6,767 nucleotides of DNA from DATDOY01 sp035293045 (GCA_035293045.1 DATDOY010000270.1:1-6767); one strand, 5' to 3'; positions 1 through 6,266 are shown, counted from the stretch's first letter. Numbers and translations: made by a program. Notes: generated from the sequence alone by a model not told the origin.

Positions 1-1373
1 GAGACCTTGCCCAACTCCGTGTAGGGGATCTCGTCGACGACAGCGATGCGTTCGGGTGCCTTCCATGGCGCGAGGTGCTGACGGCAAAAGGCGACGAGGT
101 CGGCGGGCGCGACGCCGCCATCGATCACGACCGCGGCCCCCACCCGTTCGCCGAGTTCCTCGTCGGGAATCCCCGCGACGGCAACGTCGACCACCGCTGG
201 ATGCTTGCGCAACGCCTCCTCCACCTCAATGGGCCCGAGCTTCTCGCCGCCGCGGTTGATGGTGTCGGCGAGTCGCCCCTCGACCCAGACGTACCCGCCG
301 TCGTCGACCCGGGCGAGGTCACCGGTACCGTGCCAGTCGCCCTGCTGATGGACTTGAAACTCGCCCGTCTCGGCCAGGCGCCACTCGATGCCTGGCAACA
401 CCCGCCCGACCGATCCGACGCGGGTCGGGTCGCGATGATCGGCGGGCGAGAGCATCGTCACGGCGCCGAGCGTTTCGGTCTGTCCGTAGACGTTCGAGAA
501 GTCGACGTCGGGCATCGCCTCGACGGCGCGGCGGATCAGATCGGGCCCGGCGGGTGCGGCGCCGTAGGCGAGCGTTCGCAGCGACGACAGATCGGCGTTG
601 GTGAAGTCGGGGTGGTCGAGGATGCGCCGCAGCATCGCCGGAACGAGGAACGTGCGCTGGATCCGGTGACGCTCGACCAGCGCGAGCCACTCGCCGGCGT
701 CGAAGCGCGACTGGATGACGCTCGTGCTGCCCGCTGCGAGCGCCACGAGCAGACCCACGAGGCCCCCCACGTGGACGGCAGGAACGCAGCACAGTGCTCG
801 GACGGGTTCGGCGGCGGGATCGAAGGTGGCGGAGAACAAGGCCACCCGGGGAACGAGGTCGCCGTGTGACAGCGCGACCGCCTTGGGGAGGCCGGTCGTG
901 CCGCTGGTGAACAACACGAGGGCGGTGTCGTCCGCGTCGACACCTACCGGGGTGGGGGCATCACCGCCCCACCGCAGGGCGATCGCCGGCGTCAGCGGCG
1001 ATCGGCCGAGCGCGTCACCGACGAGGCCGACGAAGCCGTCGCCGGCGATGGCGCGATCGCACCCCGACGCGGCGTGGAGCTCCCGCAGTTCTCCCGCCGT
1101 GAGCCGGTGGTTCATCGGCGCGGCGGCGGCGCCGATTCGTGCCGCGCCGAGGACCGCGCTCAGAAAGAGCGTGCTGCAGTCGTCGACCACCATGACCCGG
1201 TCGCCGACGCCGACCCCCATATCGGCGAGCGCGTTGGCGGTCGACGCGATCCCCGCGCCCAACTGGCCGAAGGTGATGGTCTGCTCACCGATCACGAGGG
1301 CGGCCCGCTCCGGCGCCTCTTCCACCACCCGATCGAGCAGCCCCCCCAAGTTCTTGACGGTGGATTGCATCAT
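1..1373 (-). CDS. AMP-forming acyl-CoA synthetase (ANL superfamily), 3' end cut by window edge
   Basis: This gene should activate a carboxylic acid to its CoA thioester through an acyl-adenylate, as ANL ligases do. 457 codons are visible from ATG at 1373; a second ATG follows immediately. The P-loop is FTSGTTGLPK (155-164). A5 is YGQTE (296-300), the ribose-binding motif is TGD (350-352), the hinge-region GR is at 366-367, and INRGGEKLGPIEVEE follows at about 372-386. The A10 lysine is K456, two codons before the window ends, so only a short tail should be missing. The A7 segment is unusually short: GEFQVHQQGDWHGTGD lacks the usual stretch of about 20 residues containing GY..NPE.T. GGAGGG lies 12 bases before the start. 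The gene is 28 bases after the preceding gene and probably in its operon. Length and motifs resemble medium/long-chain fatty acid or MenE-like ligases; the substrate is unknown. The frame is continuous with no stop. Confidence 0.93.
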   Translation of the reverse strand, partial: MMQSTVKNLGGLLDRVVEEAPERAALVIGEQTITFGQLGAGIASTANALADMGVGVGDRVMVVDDCSTLFLSAVLGAARIGAAAAPMNHRLTAGELRELHAASGCDRAIAGDGFVGLVGDALGRSPLTPAIALRWGGDAPTPVGVDADDTALVLFTSGTTGLPKAVALSHGDLVPRVALFSATFDPAAEPVRALCCVPAVHVGGLVGLLVALAAGSTSVIQSRFDAGEWLALVERHRIQRTFLVPAMLRRILDHPDFTNADLSSLRTLAYGAAPAGPDLIRRAVEAMPDVDFSNVYGQTETLGAVTMLSPADHRDPTRVGSVGRVLPGIEWRLAETGEFQVHQQGDWHGTGDLARVDDGGYVWVEGRLADTINRGGEKLGPIEVEEALRKHPAVVDVAVAGIPDEELGERVGAAVVIDGGVAPADLVAFCRQHLAPWKAPERIAVVDEIPYTELGKV

Positions 1374-1385
1374 GCCCGTGCCTCG

Positions 1386-1391
1386 CCCTCC
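1386..1391 (-). promoter_or_regulatory. Shine-Dalgarno sequence of the first acyl-CoA synthetase
   Basis: GGAGGG on the minus strand lies 12 bases upstream of the ATG at 1373 and 15 upstream of the second ATG at 1370. The spacing is longer than ideal but it is the only purine-rich site in the 28-base gap, and no other in-frame start fits it. Confidence 0.5.
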
Positions 1392-1401
1392 GCCAAGACC
1401 A

Positions 1402-2115
1402 TCAGGCGAGGGGTGACCAGGGGGCGGCGCGAAGCAGTCGGCTCTCCCACTGATCGCGTACCTCGAGCGCGTCGTGCATCCACGTCCCCGGCGCGCGGTA
1501 TTCCGCGGGCACGTCGTTGCTGAACAGCCCGACGAGCGCCTCCGGTCGGATGACCCGTTGCCACAGCACGATCTCGCGACGTCGGCCGGTTCCCCACACC
1601 GGCGTCAACGCCGCTTCGAGGCGCAGCATCGACCGGCCGGACGCTTCGGCCTTGCGCAACGTGTCGACGTACTTCGTCCCCGCCTTCTCGAGGTACGCCT
1701 CGTAGCTGCCGCGGTACGGCCACGCCGTGTCCTCCATGAACAGCGCCTGGCCCGTGCCGTCCCCCGCCGTCGTCCTTGGCGGCGACTCGAAATCGATATT
1801 GGTCAGCACCGCGTCGAGTGGCGAGAACGGCAACGGCGTCAGCACCTTGGCGACGTGCTCGTGCCGCAGGGCGTCGACGGCGTTCGCCCACTCGCGCAGG
1901 TCGCCGTGGCGCATCCGGTGCGAGGCGCGGTGCCACGCGTTCCCATCGCGCACGGCGGTCATCGTGATCACGGTGTACGAGGGTCCCGTGCCGTGGGCGT
2001 GGTGAAGGTAGTAGAGGAGGCGCAGGTCGTCGTCGTCGGGATGCGATCGGTAGAGGTCCTCGAATTGCTCCTCGCCGTCACCCGTCACCCGATGCACTTC
2101 GTGGACGATCAGCAT
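1402..2115 (-). CDS. Conserved-looking hypothetical protein, possibly NIPSNAP/dimeric alpha+beta-barrel-like
   Basis: This is a 237-residue soluble protein without signal peptide or membrane segment, and I do not firmly recognise its family. It appears to have two similar-sized halves. Residues 1-100 start with a beta-like segment (MLIVHEVHRV), then an acidic helix (EEQFEDLYR), a strand-like YTVITMTAV and a helix (DLREWANAVDALR). Residues 122-232 repeat that style, with an Arg/Glu-rich strand (RRREIVLWQRVI) and a helix ending in WESRLLR. This layout resembles NIPSNAP-type dimeric alpha+beta-barrel proteins; that is inference from the pattern, not a family match. The ATG at 2115 starts 9 bases after the TetR stop with only a weak SD (AAGG), so translation is probably coupled. 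It sits between a regulator and an acyl-CoA synthetase, which suggests a role in the same acyl or lipid pathway. Aromatic and His-rich patches (YYLHHAHG, WHRASHRMRHG) could form a binding pocket. Confidence 0.85.
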   Translation of the reverse strand: MLIVHEVHRVTGDGEEQFEDLYRSHPDDDDLRLLYYLHHAHGTGPSYTVITMTAVRDGNAWHRASHRMRHGDLREWANAVDALRHEHVAKVLTPLPFSPLDAVLTNIDFESPPRTTAGDGTGQALFMEDTAWPYRGSYEAYLEKAGTKYVDTLRKAEASGRSMLRLEAALTPVWGTGRRREIVLWQRVIRPEALVGLFSNDVPAEYRAPGTWMHDALEVRDQWESRLLRAAPWSPLA

Positions 2116-2124
2116 TCGCCGGCC

Positions 2125-2793
2125 TTAGCGAGCATGAACGGCCGGCCTGGTGCGCGCTTCCCCGAAGAGGGAGGCGTGCGTGACGGCGGCGAGGGTGTCG
2201 AGGACTGCCCCCCGATCGACCTTCTGGCCCGGGCCGAGCATCCCGGAGATGGCGTAGTAGTGGTAGCGCTCGATCATGGCGACGAGGGCGATCGCCGCCG
2301 CGGCCGCGTCGAGCTCCGGAGCGCCGGCCGCGATGCGCCGCCCAAGCGACACTGCGAACCCGCCGAGGAGATCCGTGCCGATCCTCCCGAGATCACTTTT
2401 CTCGGTCTCTGCCGCCGTCCAGGCGCCGATGATCGGTCCGGATCGCTCGTAGACCTCCGAGAACCGATCGAGCCATGCCCGGAGCTCGCGGCGACCGGCG
2501 TCGTCCGGGGTCACCTCGCCGAGGGAGTCGGCGAGCCCGGCCATCTGCTCGGCGACGTCGGAGGCGAGCGCCTCGATGAGGTCGTCCTTGTTGGAGAAGT
2601 ACAGGTAGAAGGTTCCGTGGGACGTTCGAGCGGCCTTCACGATGTCGTCGACCCGCGCCGCATGGAAGCCCTTCTTCGAGAAGACCTCCACGCCGGCGTC
2701 GAGGAGCTTGCGCATCGTGCGCTTGCCCCGCGCGCGTAGCTCGCGATCGCGAGCGGGCGTGCCTCCCTGCGTGTCTTCGTTGGCCTGGGCCAC
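2125..2793 (-). CDS. TetR-family transcriptional regulator
   Basis: This is a 222-residue one-component repressor of typical TetR length. The N-terminal DNA-binding domain spans about residues 25-75: TMRKLLDAGVEVFSKKGFHAA is helix 1 and its turn, VDDIVKAARTSHGTFYLYF (about 48-66) is the helix-turn-helix with the usual GTFYLYF recognition helix, and the family's N-KDDLIEAL segment follows. The rest (80-215) is helical, with a variable ligand-binding core containing ERYHYYAISG. The only suitable start is GTG at 2793, with no clear SD, so a leaderless or near-leaderless transcript is possible. It opens the leftward operon and diverges from the dehydrogenase and second ligase. By analogy with TetR regulators beside fatty acid or sterol catabolic genes, its ligand may be an acyl-CoA made by this locus and it may repress both directions; this is inference. 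Confidence 0.95.
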   Translation of the reverse strand: MAQANEDTQGGTPARDRELRARGKRTMRKLLDAGVEVFSKKGFHAARVDDIVKAARTSHGTFYLYFSNKDDLIEALASDVAEQMAGLADSLGEVTPDDAGRRELRAWLDRFSEVYERSGPIIGAWTAAETEKSDLGRIGTDLLGGFAVSLGRRIAAGAPELDAAAAAIALVAMIERYHYYAISGMLGPGQKVDRGAVLDTLAAVTHASLFGEARTRPAVHAR

Positions 2794-2807
2794 GGCGGGC
2801 AGGGTAG

Positions 2808-2813
2808 AAGATA
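2808..2813 (-). promoter_or_regulatory. Candidate -10 element for the TetR gene
   Basis: TATCTT on the minus strand fits the TAnnnT pattern and lies 14 bases before the GTG start. Transcription would begin close to the start codon, which fits the absence of an SD. The hexamer 17 bases upstream (CGAAAA) is a poor -35, so the call is weak. Confidence 0.3.
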
Positions 2814-2815
2814 GG

Positions 2816-2829
2816 TGACACGGGCGTCA
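2816..2829. promoter_or_regulatory. Candidate TetR operator, imperfect palindrome
   Basis: TGACACGGGCGTCA has outer arms TGAC/GTCA and a further matching C/G pair, so 10 of 14 positions are symmetric. It sits immediately upstream of the candidate -10 of the TetR gene, where bound repressor would block transcription. It overlaps a second inverted repeat with arms GGGCG (2822-2826) and CGCCC (2835-2839) separated by 8 bases. Either could be the operator; neither matches a published consensus that I can confirm. Confidence 0.35.
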
Positions 2830-2860
2830 GTTTTCGCCCATCCGGCCGAGTCGTTCCCAC

Positions 2861-2866
2861 GAGGTG
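2861..2866 (+). promoter_or_regulatory. Shine-Dalgarno that decides the SDR start
   Basis: GAGGTG lies 6 bases before the ATG at 2873. The upstream in-frame GTG at 2864-2866 is part of this SD and so is unlikely to be the start. Starting at 2873 gives MLLKDRVAIVTGAG, the usual short N-terminus before the SDR cofactor motif. Confidence 0.75.
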
Positions 2867-2872
2867 GACCCC

Positions 2873-3799
2873 ATGTTGCTGAAGGATCGTGTCGCCATCG
2901 TCACCGGTGCGGGCCGGGGCATCGGGCGCGAGTTCGCCCTGTGTCTCGCTCGTGAGGGGGCCAGCGTCGTGGTCAACGACCTCGGGTCGGGCCTCGACGG
3001 CGCCGGCGCCGACGGCGACCCCGCCGCGCAGGTGGTCAAGGAGATCGAAGCCGAGGGGGGGAGGGCCGCGGCGTCGTTCGACTCGGTTTCCGACTTCGAC
3101 GGCGCGGCCCGCATCGTGCAGACCGCGCTCGACGCCTTCGGGAGGGTCGACATCCTCGTCAACAACGCCGGCATCGTGCGCGACCGCACGCTGCTCAAGA
3201 TGGAAGAGGACGACTTCGACGCCGTCGTCGGTGTCCACATGAAGGGCACGTTCAACTGCACGCGCCACGCCGCACCGCACATGAAAGAGCAGGGGTACGG
3301 GCGGATCATCAACGTCACGTCACAGGCCGGTCTGCGCGGCAACTTCGGTCAGACCAACTACGGCGGCGCGAAGGCGGCCATCATGGGGATGACCTTCGTT
3401 TGGGCGCTCGAGCTGGGGCGCTACGGCATCACCGTCAACGCCATGTCGCCGGCGGGGGCGACCCGTATGACCGCGGCCTTGTTCGAGCGGGCCGGCACGG
3501 AACCGCCGCCCGAGCAGAACCCCGCGCTCAACGCACCGCTGGTCGCCTTCCTCGCCTCGGAGCGCGCCGGTCACGTGAACGGCCAGATCGTCGGTCGAAC
3601 CGACTACGCCTACACGCTCTACCGGCACCCGCTCCAGAAGGCCTACATGTGGAAGGACGGCGGCTTCACTCCCGCCGAGGTGGCCGACAACTTCGACCAG
3701 ATCTTTGGCACGCAACTCGAGCAGGTGGGGATGATCATGCCTGAGCAGATGCAGAAGAAGGATCAAGGGGCGAAGCCGGACGCGGGAGGCGCGTCGTAG
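2873..3799 (+). CDS. Short-chain dehydrogenase, MFE-2/HSD17B4-type 3-hydroxyacyl-CoA dehydrogenase-like
   Basis: This is a 308-residue classical SDR, cytosolic, with no signal peptide. The cofactor motif TGAGRGIG is at 11-18, and D36 in VVVNDLG at the end of strand 2 favours NAD over NADP. NNAG is at 97-100, and the catalytic Ser150, Tyr163 and Lys167 are all present. Several segments match the dehydrogenase unit of peroxisomal multifunctional enzyme type 2: VVVNDLG, NNAGIVRDRTLLKM, GYGRIINVTS, GNFGQTNY and a C-terminal part with FTPAEVADNFDQIF. The catalytic-tetrad Asn is replaced by His122, as I recall for that subfamily. The expected reaction is NAD-dependent oxidation of a (3R)-hydroxyacyl-CoA to 3-ketoacyl-CoA in beta-oxidation. 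No hydratase or SCP2 domain is fused, and the protein ends in a flexible, charged tail. It heads the rightward operon; the ligase follows 62 bases later. A steroid or other hydroxyl substrate is possible. Confidence 0.94.
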   Translation: MLLKDRVAIVTGAGRGIGREFALCLAREGASVVVNDLGSGLDGAGADGDPAAQVVKEIEAEGGRAAASFDSVSDFDGAARIVQTALDAFGRVDILVNNAGIVRDRTLLKMEEDDFDAVVGVHMKGTFNCTRHAAPHMKEQGYGRIINVTSQAGLRGNFGQTNYGGAKAAIMGMTFVWALELGRYGITVNAMSPAGATRMTAALFERAGTEPPPEQNPALNAPLVAFLASERAGHVNGQIVGRTDYAYTLYRHPLQKAYMWKDGGFTPAEVADNFDQIFGTQLEQVGMIMPEQMQKKDQGAKPDAGGAS

Positions 3800-3861
3800 C
3801 GACCTCCCGATCGATCCCCGCGCCGGGCGAGGCTCCGCTCCCCGCGCCGAGCGCCGCCGCC
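3784..3861 (+). promoter_or_regulatory. Translation-initiation region of the second ligase, start unclear
   Basis: The ligase frame is open from 3745, inside the end of the dehydrogenase gene, but has no ATG or GTG before its conserved domain; the first standard start is TTG at 3862, which lacks a good SD. A strong SD, GGGAGG (3784-3789), stands 6 bases before GTA (3796-3798), which is not a normal start codon. The open in-frame stretch 3796-3861 would encode VATSRSIPAPGEAPLPAPSA and three more residues before the TTG, a plausible N-terminal lead. Initiation could therefore lie upstream of the annotated TTG. Confidence 0.45.
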
Positions 3862-5559
3862 TTGCTGCGGCGGAATGCCGCCGACCCGGCGATCCGAGAT
3901 CGTCTCGCCATCAAGTTCGGTGAGCGCGCGTGGACGCACGCCGAGTACTTCGCCGAGTCGTGCCGGTTCGCTCAGTTGTTCGCCGCGCGGCGGCGTCCGG
4001 AGCCGGCGCCCTTCCATGTGGCTGTGCTCTTAGACAACACCCCGGACTACCTCTTCGCCTTCGGCGGCGCCGCTCTCGTGGGCGCGACGGTGGTCGGGCT
4101 CAACCACACGCGGCCGCCCGACGGCCTGCTGCACGACGCGTCGCACACCGACGTCGGCTTGCTCGTCGCCGAGCCCCGTCACGTCGACAAACTCGGTCCG
4201 ATCGTCGAGCGCCTCGGGCTCGGTACCGACGAGTTGCTGATCACGCGCCGATTCGTCGATGCCGACGACCCGGCCGTCACCCCGGCCGCCGCAGATCTCG
4301 ACGACGCGCTTTCCGGCGTTCCCGACGCCGACCCGGGGATCGAGCCCGACCTCGACGCCCGGTGGGCGCTGATCTTCACCTCCGGAACCTCCGACGCGCC
4401 CAAGGCGGTGATCTGTTCGCAGCGTCGGCTCATGGTGACCGGCAACCGGCTTTCGATGATCCTCGGAGTCGGACCCGACGACTGCGGCTACGTCTGCATG
4501 CCGCTGTTCCATTCCAACGCGGTCATGGTGGGATGGGCGCCCTCGATCATCCACGGCGCCGCCGTCGGTCTCGCTCGCAAGTTCTCGGTCTCGCAGTTCC
4601 TTCCCGACATCCGACGGTACGGGGCGACGTGGTTCGGCTACACCGGGAAACCGCTGTCGTATCTGGTCGCGTCGCCGGCGAATCCCGACGACGCCGACAA
4701 CCCGCTCCGCATCGCCTTCGGCAACGAAGGGTCCCCGGAAGTGGTGGAGGCGTTCTCGGTGCGCTTTGGCGTCGAGGTGATCGACGCCTACGGCGCGACC
4801 GAGGGCGGCATCGCCGTCAACCGCGACGTCGCTCCGCGGCCGGGCGCGCTCGGGCTCGCCACCGAGAACGTGAAGGTGGTGGACGAGGAAGGTCGGGAGT
4901 TGCCGCGCGCCCGTTTCGACGCCAACGGCCGGCTCGTCAACGCCGACGAGTGTGTGGGTGAAATCGTCAACGTCGCAGGAGCCGGGCCCTTCGAGGGCTA
5001 TTACAACAACGCCGAAGCGTCAGAGCGCACGACCAAGAAGGGCTGGTACTGGAGCGGGGACCTCGGCTACGTCGACGACGACGGCTACCTGTATTTCGCC
5101 GGCCGCAACGCCGAGTGGCTCCGCGTCGGCGGCGAGAACTTCCCGGCGGGCCCGATCGAAGCGGTGATCTCCCGTTACCCCGGCGCGGTCGTTGCCGCCG
5201 TCTACGGCGTTCCCGATGACCAGGCCGGCGACCAGGTCATGGCCGCGCTCGTGATGCGCGACGACGCGCCGTTCGACCCCGCGGCCTTTGCCGAGTGGAT
5301 CGACGCGCAAGACGAAGTGTCGACGCGATATCGCCCTCGATATGTGCGCGTCGCTCGCACGCTGCCGATGACCGGGACGAACAAGGTGGTCAAGCGCGAG
5401 CTCGTGCACGACAAGTTCCGTCTCGATCGCGTGGGGGACGACACCGTGTGGGTGCGCGGCAAGGACGACGCCGTGTATCGCGAGTTCACGCACCTCGACG
5501 AACGCGGGCTGCGCGACGCCTTCGAGCGGGCCGGCCGCCTCTCCTTCTGGGATCTATAG
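3862..5559 (+). CDS. AMP-forming acyl-CoA synthetase, FadD17/FATP-like
   Basis: This is a cytosolic or membrane-associated acid:CoA ligase, 565 residues from TTG at 3862. Motifs appear in order: P-loop FTSGTSDAPK (172-181), PLFHSNAV (about 214-221), YGATEGG (310-316), WSGD with the ribose-binding D400, the FAGR hinge region, RVGGENFPAGPIEAV (from 421) and the A10-like PMTGTNKVVK with catalytic lysine probably K508. The C-terminal tail ending RLSFWDL and the overall style recall mycobacterial FadD17/FadD6 and FATP-type very-long-chain or sterol-acid ligases; that is recollection, not a search. Asp178 replaces the usual Gly/Ser of the P-loop signature. It follows the dehydrogenase by 62 bases and is probably co-transcribed, supplying CoA esters to the same pathway. 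A rare TTA codon is at 4030. The start is uncertain and may lie up to about 22 codons upstream. Its 3' end meets the crotonase gene head-on. Confidence 0.94.
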   Translation: MLRRNAADPAIRDRLAIKFGERAWTHAEYFAESCRFAQLFAARRRPEPAPFHVAVLLDNTPDYLFAFGGAALVGATVVGLNHTRPPDGLLHDASHTDVGLLVAEPRHVDKLGPIVERLGLGTDELLITRRFVDADDPAVTPAAADLDDALSGVPDADPGIEPDLDARWALIFTSGTSDAPKAVICSQRRLMVTGNRLSMILGVGPDDCGYVCMPLFHSNAVMVGWAPSIIHGAAVGLARKFSVSQFLPDIRRYGATWFGYTGKPLSYLVASPANPDDADNPLRIAFGNEGSPEVVEAFSVRFGVEVIDAYGATEGGIAVNRDVAPRPGALGLATENVKVVDEEGRELPRARFDANGRLVNADECVGEIVNVAGAGPFEGYYNNAEASERTTKKGWYWSGDLGYVDDDGYLYFAGRNAEWLRVGGENFPAGPIEAVISRYPGAVVAAVYGVPDDQAGDQVMAALVMRDDAPFDPAAFAEWIDAQDEVSTRYRPRYVRVARTLPMTGTNKVVKRELVHDKFRLDRVGDDTVWVRGKDDAVYREFTHLDERGLRDAFERAGRLSFWDL

Positions 5560-5564
5560 CGCCG

Positions 5565-6266
5565 TCAGAGCAGAGCGCGTAACTCGGCGTCGTCGGCGTC
5601 GATGGCGGCCCGCAAGGCGGCGAGCGTGTGTTCTCGAAGCCGCAGCTTGGTCCCGGTGTGGGCGGCGCGGTTCAGGAGGGTCATCGAGTGTGCGGTCTCG
5701 ACGGCGGTCGCCACCACCTCGGTGGGCGAAACGACGCGATCGAGAAAGCCCGCGCCCACCGCCTCCTCCGGTGTGTACTGCTCGGCGAGGTTCACGGCGC
5801 GCGGCAAGTGCGCGGGGTGCAGCCGCTGACGACAGATCTCGACGGCGGCGCGGGGCATGGTGAGGCCGATGGCGACTTCGTTGGCGACGACCTTGACGTC
5901 AGGGTCGGCGGGGCCGATGCGGTAGTCGCCGGACAGCACGAGAAACACCCCCATCGCCATCGCGTGGCCGGTGCAGGCGACGATGACCGGCGAGGGGAAT
6001 GAGAGCATCCGATAGGCGAGCTCGAACCCGCTCTTGAGCATCTCGACGGCATCGACCCCACCGGCCTGGAGCGTGCGCAGGTCGAACCCCGCAGACAAGA
6101 TCCCCTCTCGGCCCGCCAGCACCACAATGAGGCCGTCGGCGTCGGCTCGGTCGAACGCGTCGTTGAGCGCGGCGAACATGTCGTTCGACAGGGCGTTGAC
6201 CTTGCCATCGTCCATGGTGATGATCGCAACGTCGTCGTCGCGCTGATACCGCACCCGCTCGCTCAC
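5565..6266 (-). CDS. Crotonase/enoyl-CoA hydratase-family protein, short form
   Basis: From GTG at 6266 this is a 233-residue crotonase-fold protein. VATITMDD-like strand VAIITMDDGKVNALS (13-27), SAGFDL (58-63), the oxyanion-hole region GHAMAMGVFLVLSGDYRIG (100-118) and NEVAIGLTMP (129-138) are all in the usual order. E130 aligns with the first catalytic Glu of rat crotonase (E144), while R156 stands where E164 would be, so plain hydratase activity is doubtful; a related acyl-CoA hydratase, isomerase or hydrolase role is possible. It is about 25 residues shorter than classical hydratases. Proteins of this pattern and length are, to my recollection, common in actinobacteria. Another in-frame GTG at 6290 would add 8 residues; neither has a good SD, and the frame extends further upstream into the toxin gene with no family similarity. 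It is 47 bases after the vapC stop and may be read through from it. Confidence 0.92.
   Translation of the reverse strand: MSERVRYQRDDDVAIITMDDGKVNALSNDMFAALNDAFDRADADGLIVVLAGREGILSAGFDLRTLQAGGVDAVEMLKSGFELAYRMLSFPSPVIVACTGHAMAMGVFLVLSGDYRIGPADPDVKVVANEVAIGLTMPRAAVEICRQRLHPAHLPRAVNLAEQYTPEEAVGAGFLDRVVSPTEVVATAVETAHSMTLLNRAAHTGTKLRLREHTLAALRAAIDADDAELRALL

Larger units (their letters stand above)
2794..2872. promoter_or_regulatory. Divergent promoter/operator region between the TetR gene and the SDR operon
   Basis: This 79-base gap separates the GTG of the TetR gene from the ATG of the dehydrogenase and must carry the promoters for both directions if these are operon heads. It contains two overlapping inverted repeats at 2816-2839. 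On the minus strand TATCTT (2813-2808) is the best -10 candidate and would give a leader of about 8 bases for the TetR gene. No convincing -35 hexamer is visible on either strand, and no clear -10 on the plus strand. Confidence 0.6.

Noticed and set aside
75..869. 264-codon plus-strand open frame opposite the first acyl-CoA synthetase
   Set aside because: It lies antisense to a gene with all ANL motifs in a continuous frame; its own translation has no recognisable domain and is rich in Gly, Arg and Asp typical of GC-rich shadow frames.
1370..1936. 188-codon minus-strand frame overlapping the hypothetical gene and touching the ligase start
   Set aside because: It is an alternative frame of the 237-residue gene, Arg/Gly/Ala-rich with no fold pattern; the main frame has a better start position next to the TetR stop.
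1474..2739. 421-codon plus-strand open frame across the hypothetical and TetR genes
   Set aside because: It spans two well-supported minus-strand genes and their junction; the translation is low-complexity Arg/Val/His-rich without domains, as expected in GC-rich antisense frames.
2393..3280. 295-codon minus-strand frame across the divergent promoter
   Set aside because: It covers the SDR gene in antisense and the TetR gene out of frame; both overlapped genes carry strong family motifs.
3930..4961. 343-codon plus-strand frame inside the second ligase
   Set aside because: It is a +1-type shadow with extreme Arg content; the true frame shows the complete set of ligase motifs.
5540..5600. Rho-independent terminator between the convergent genes
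   Set aside because: No stem followed by a T-run was found on either strand in this interval.
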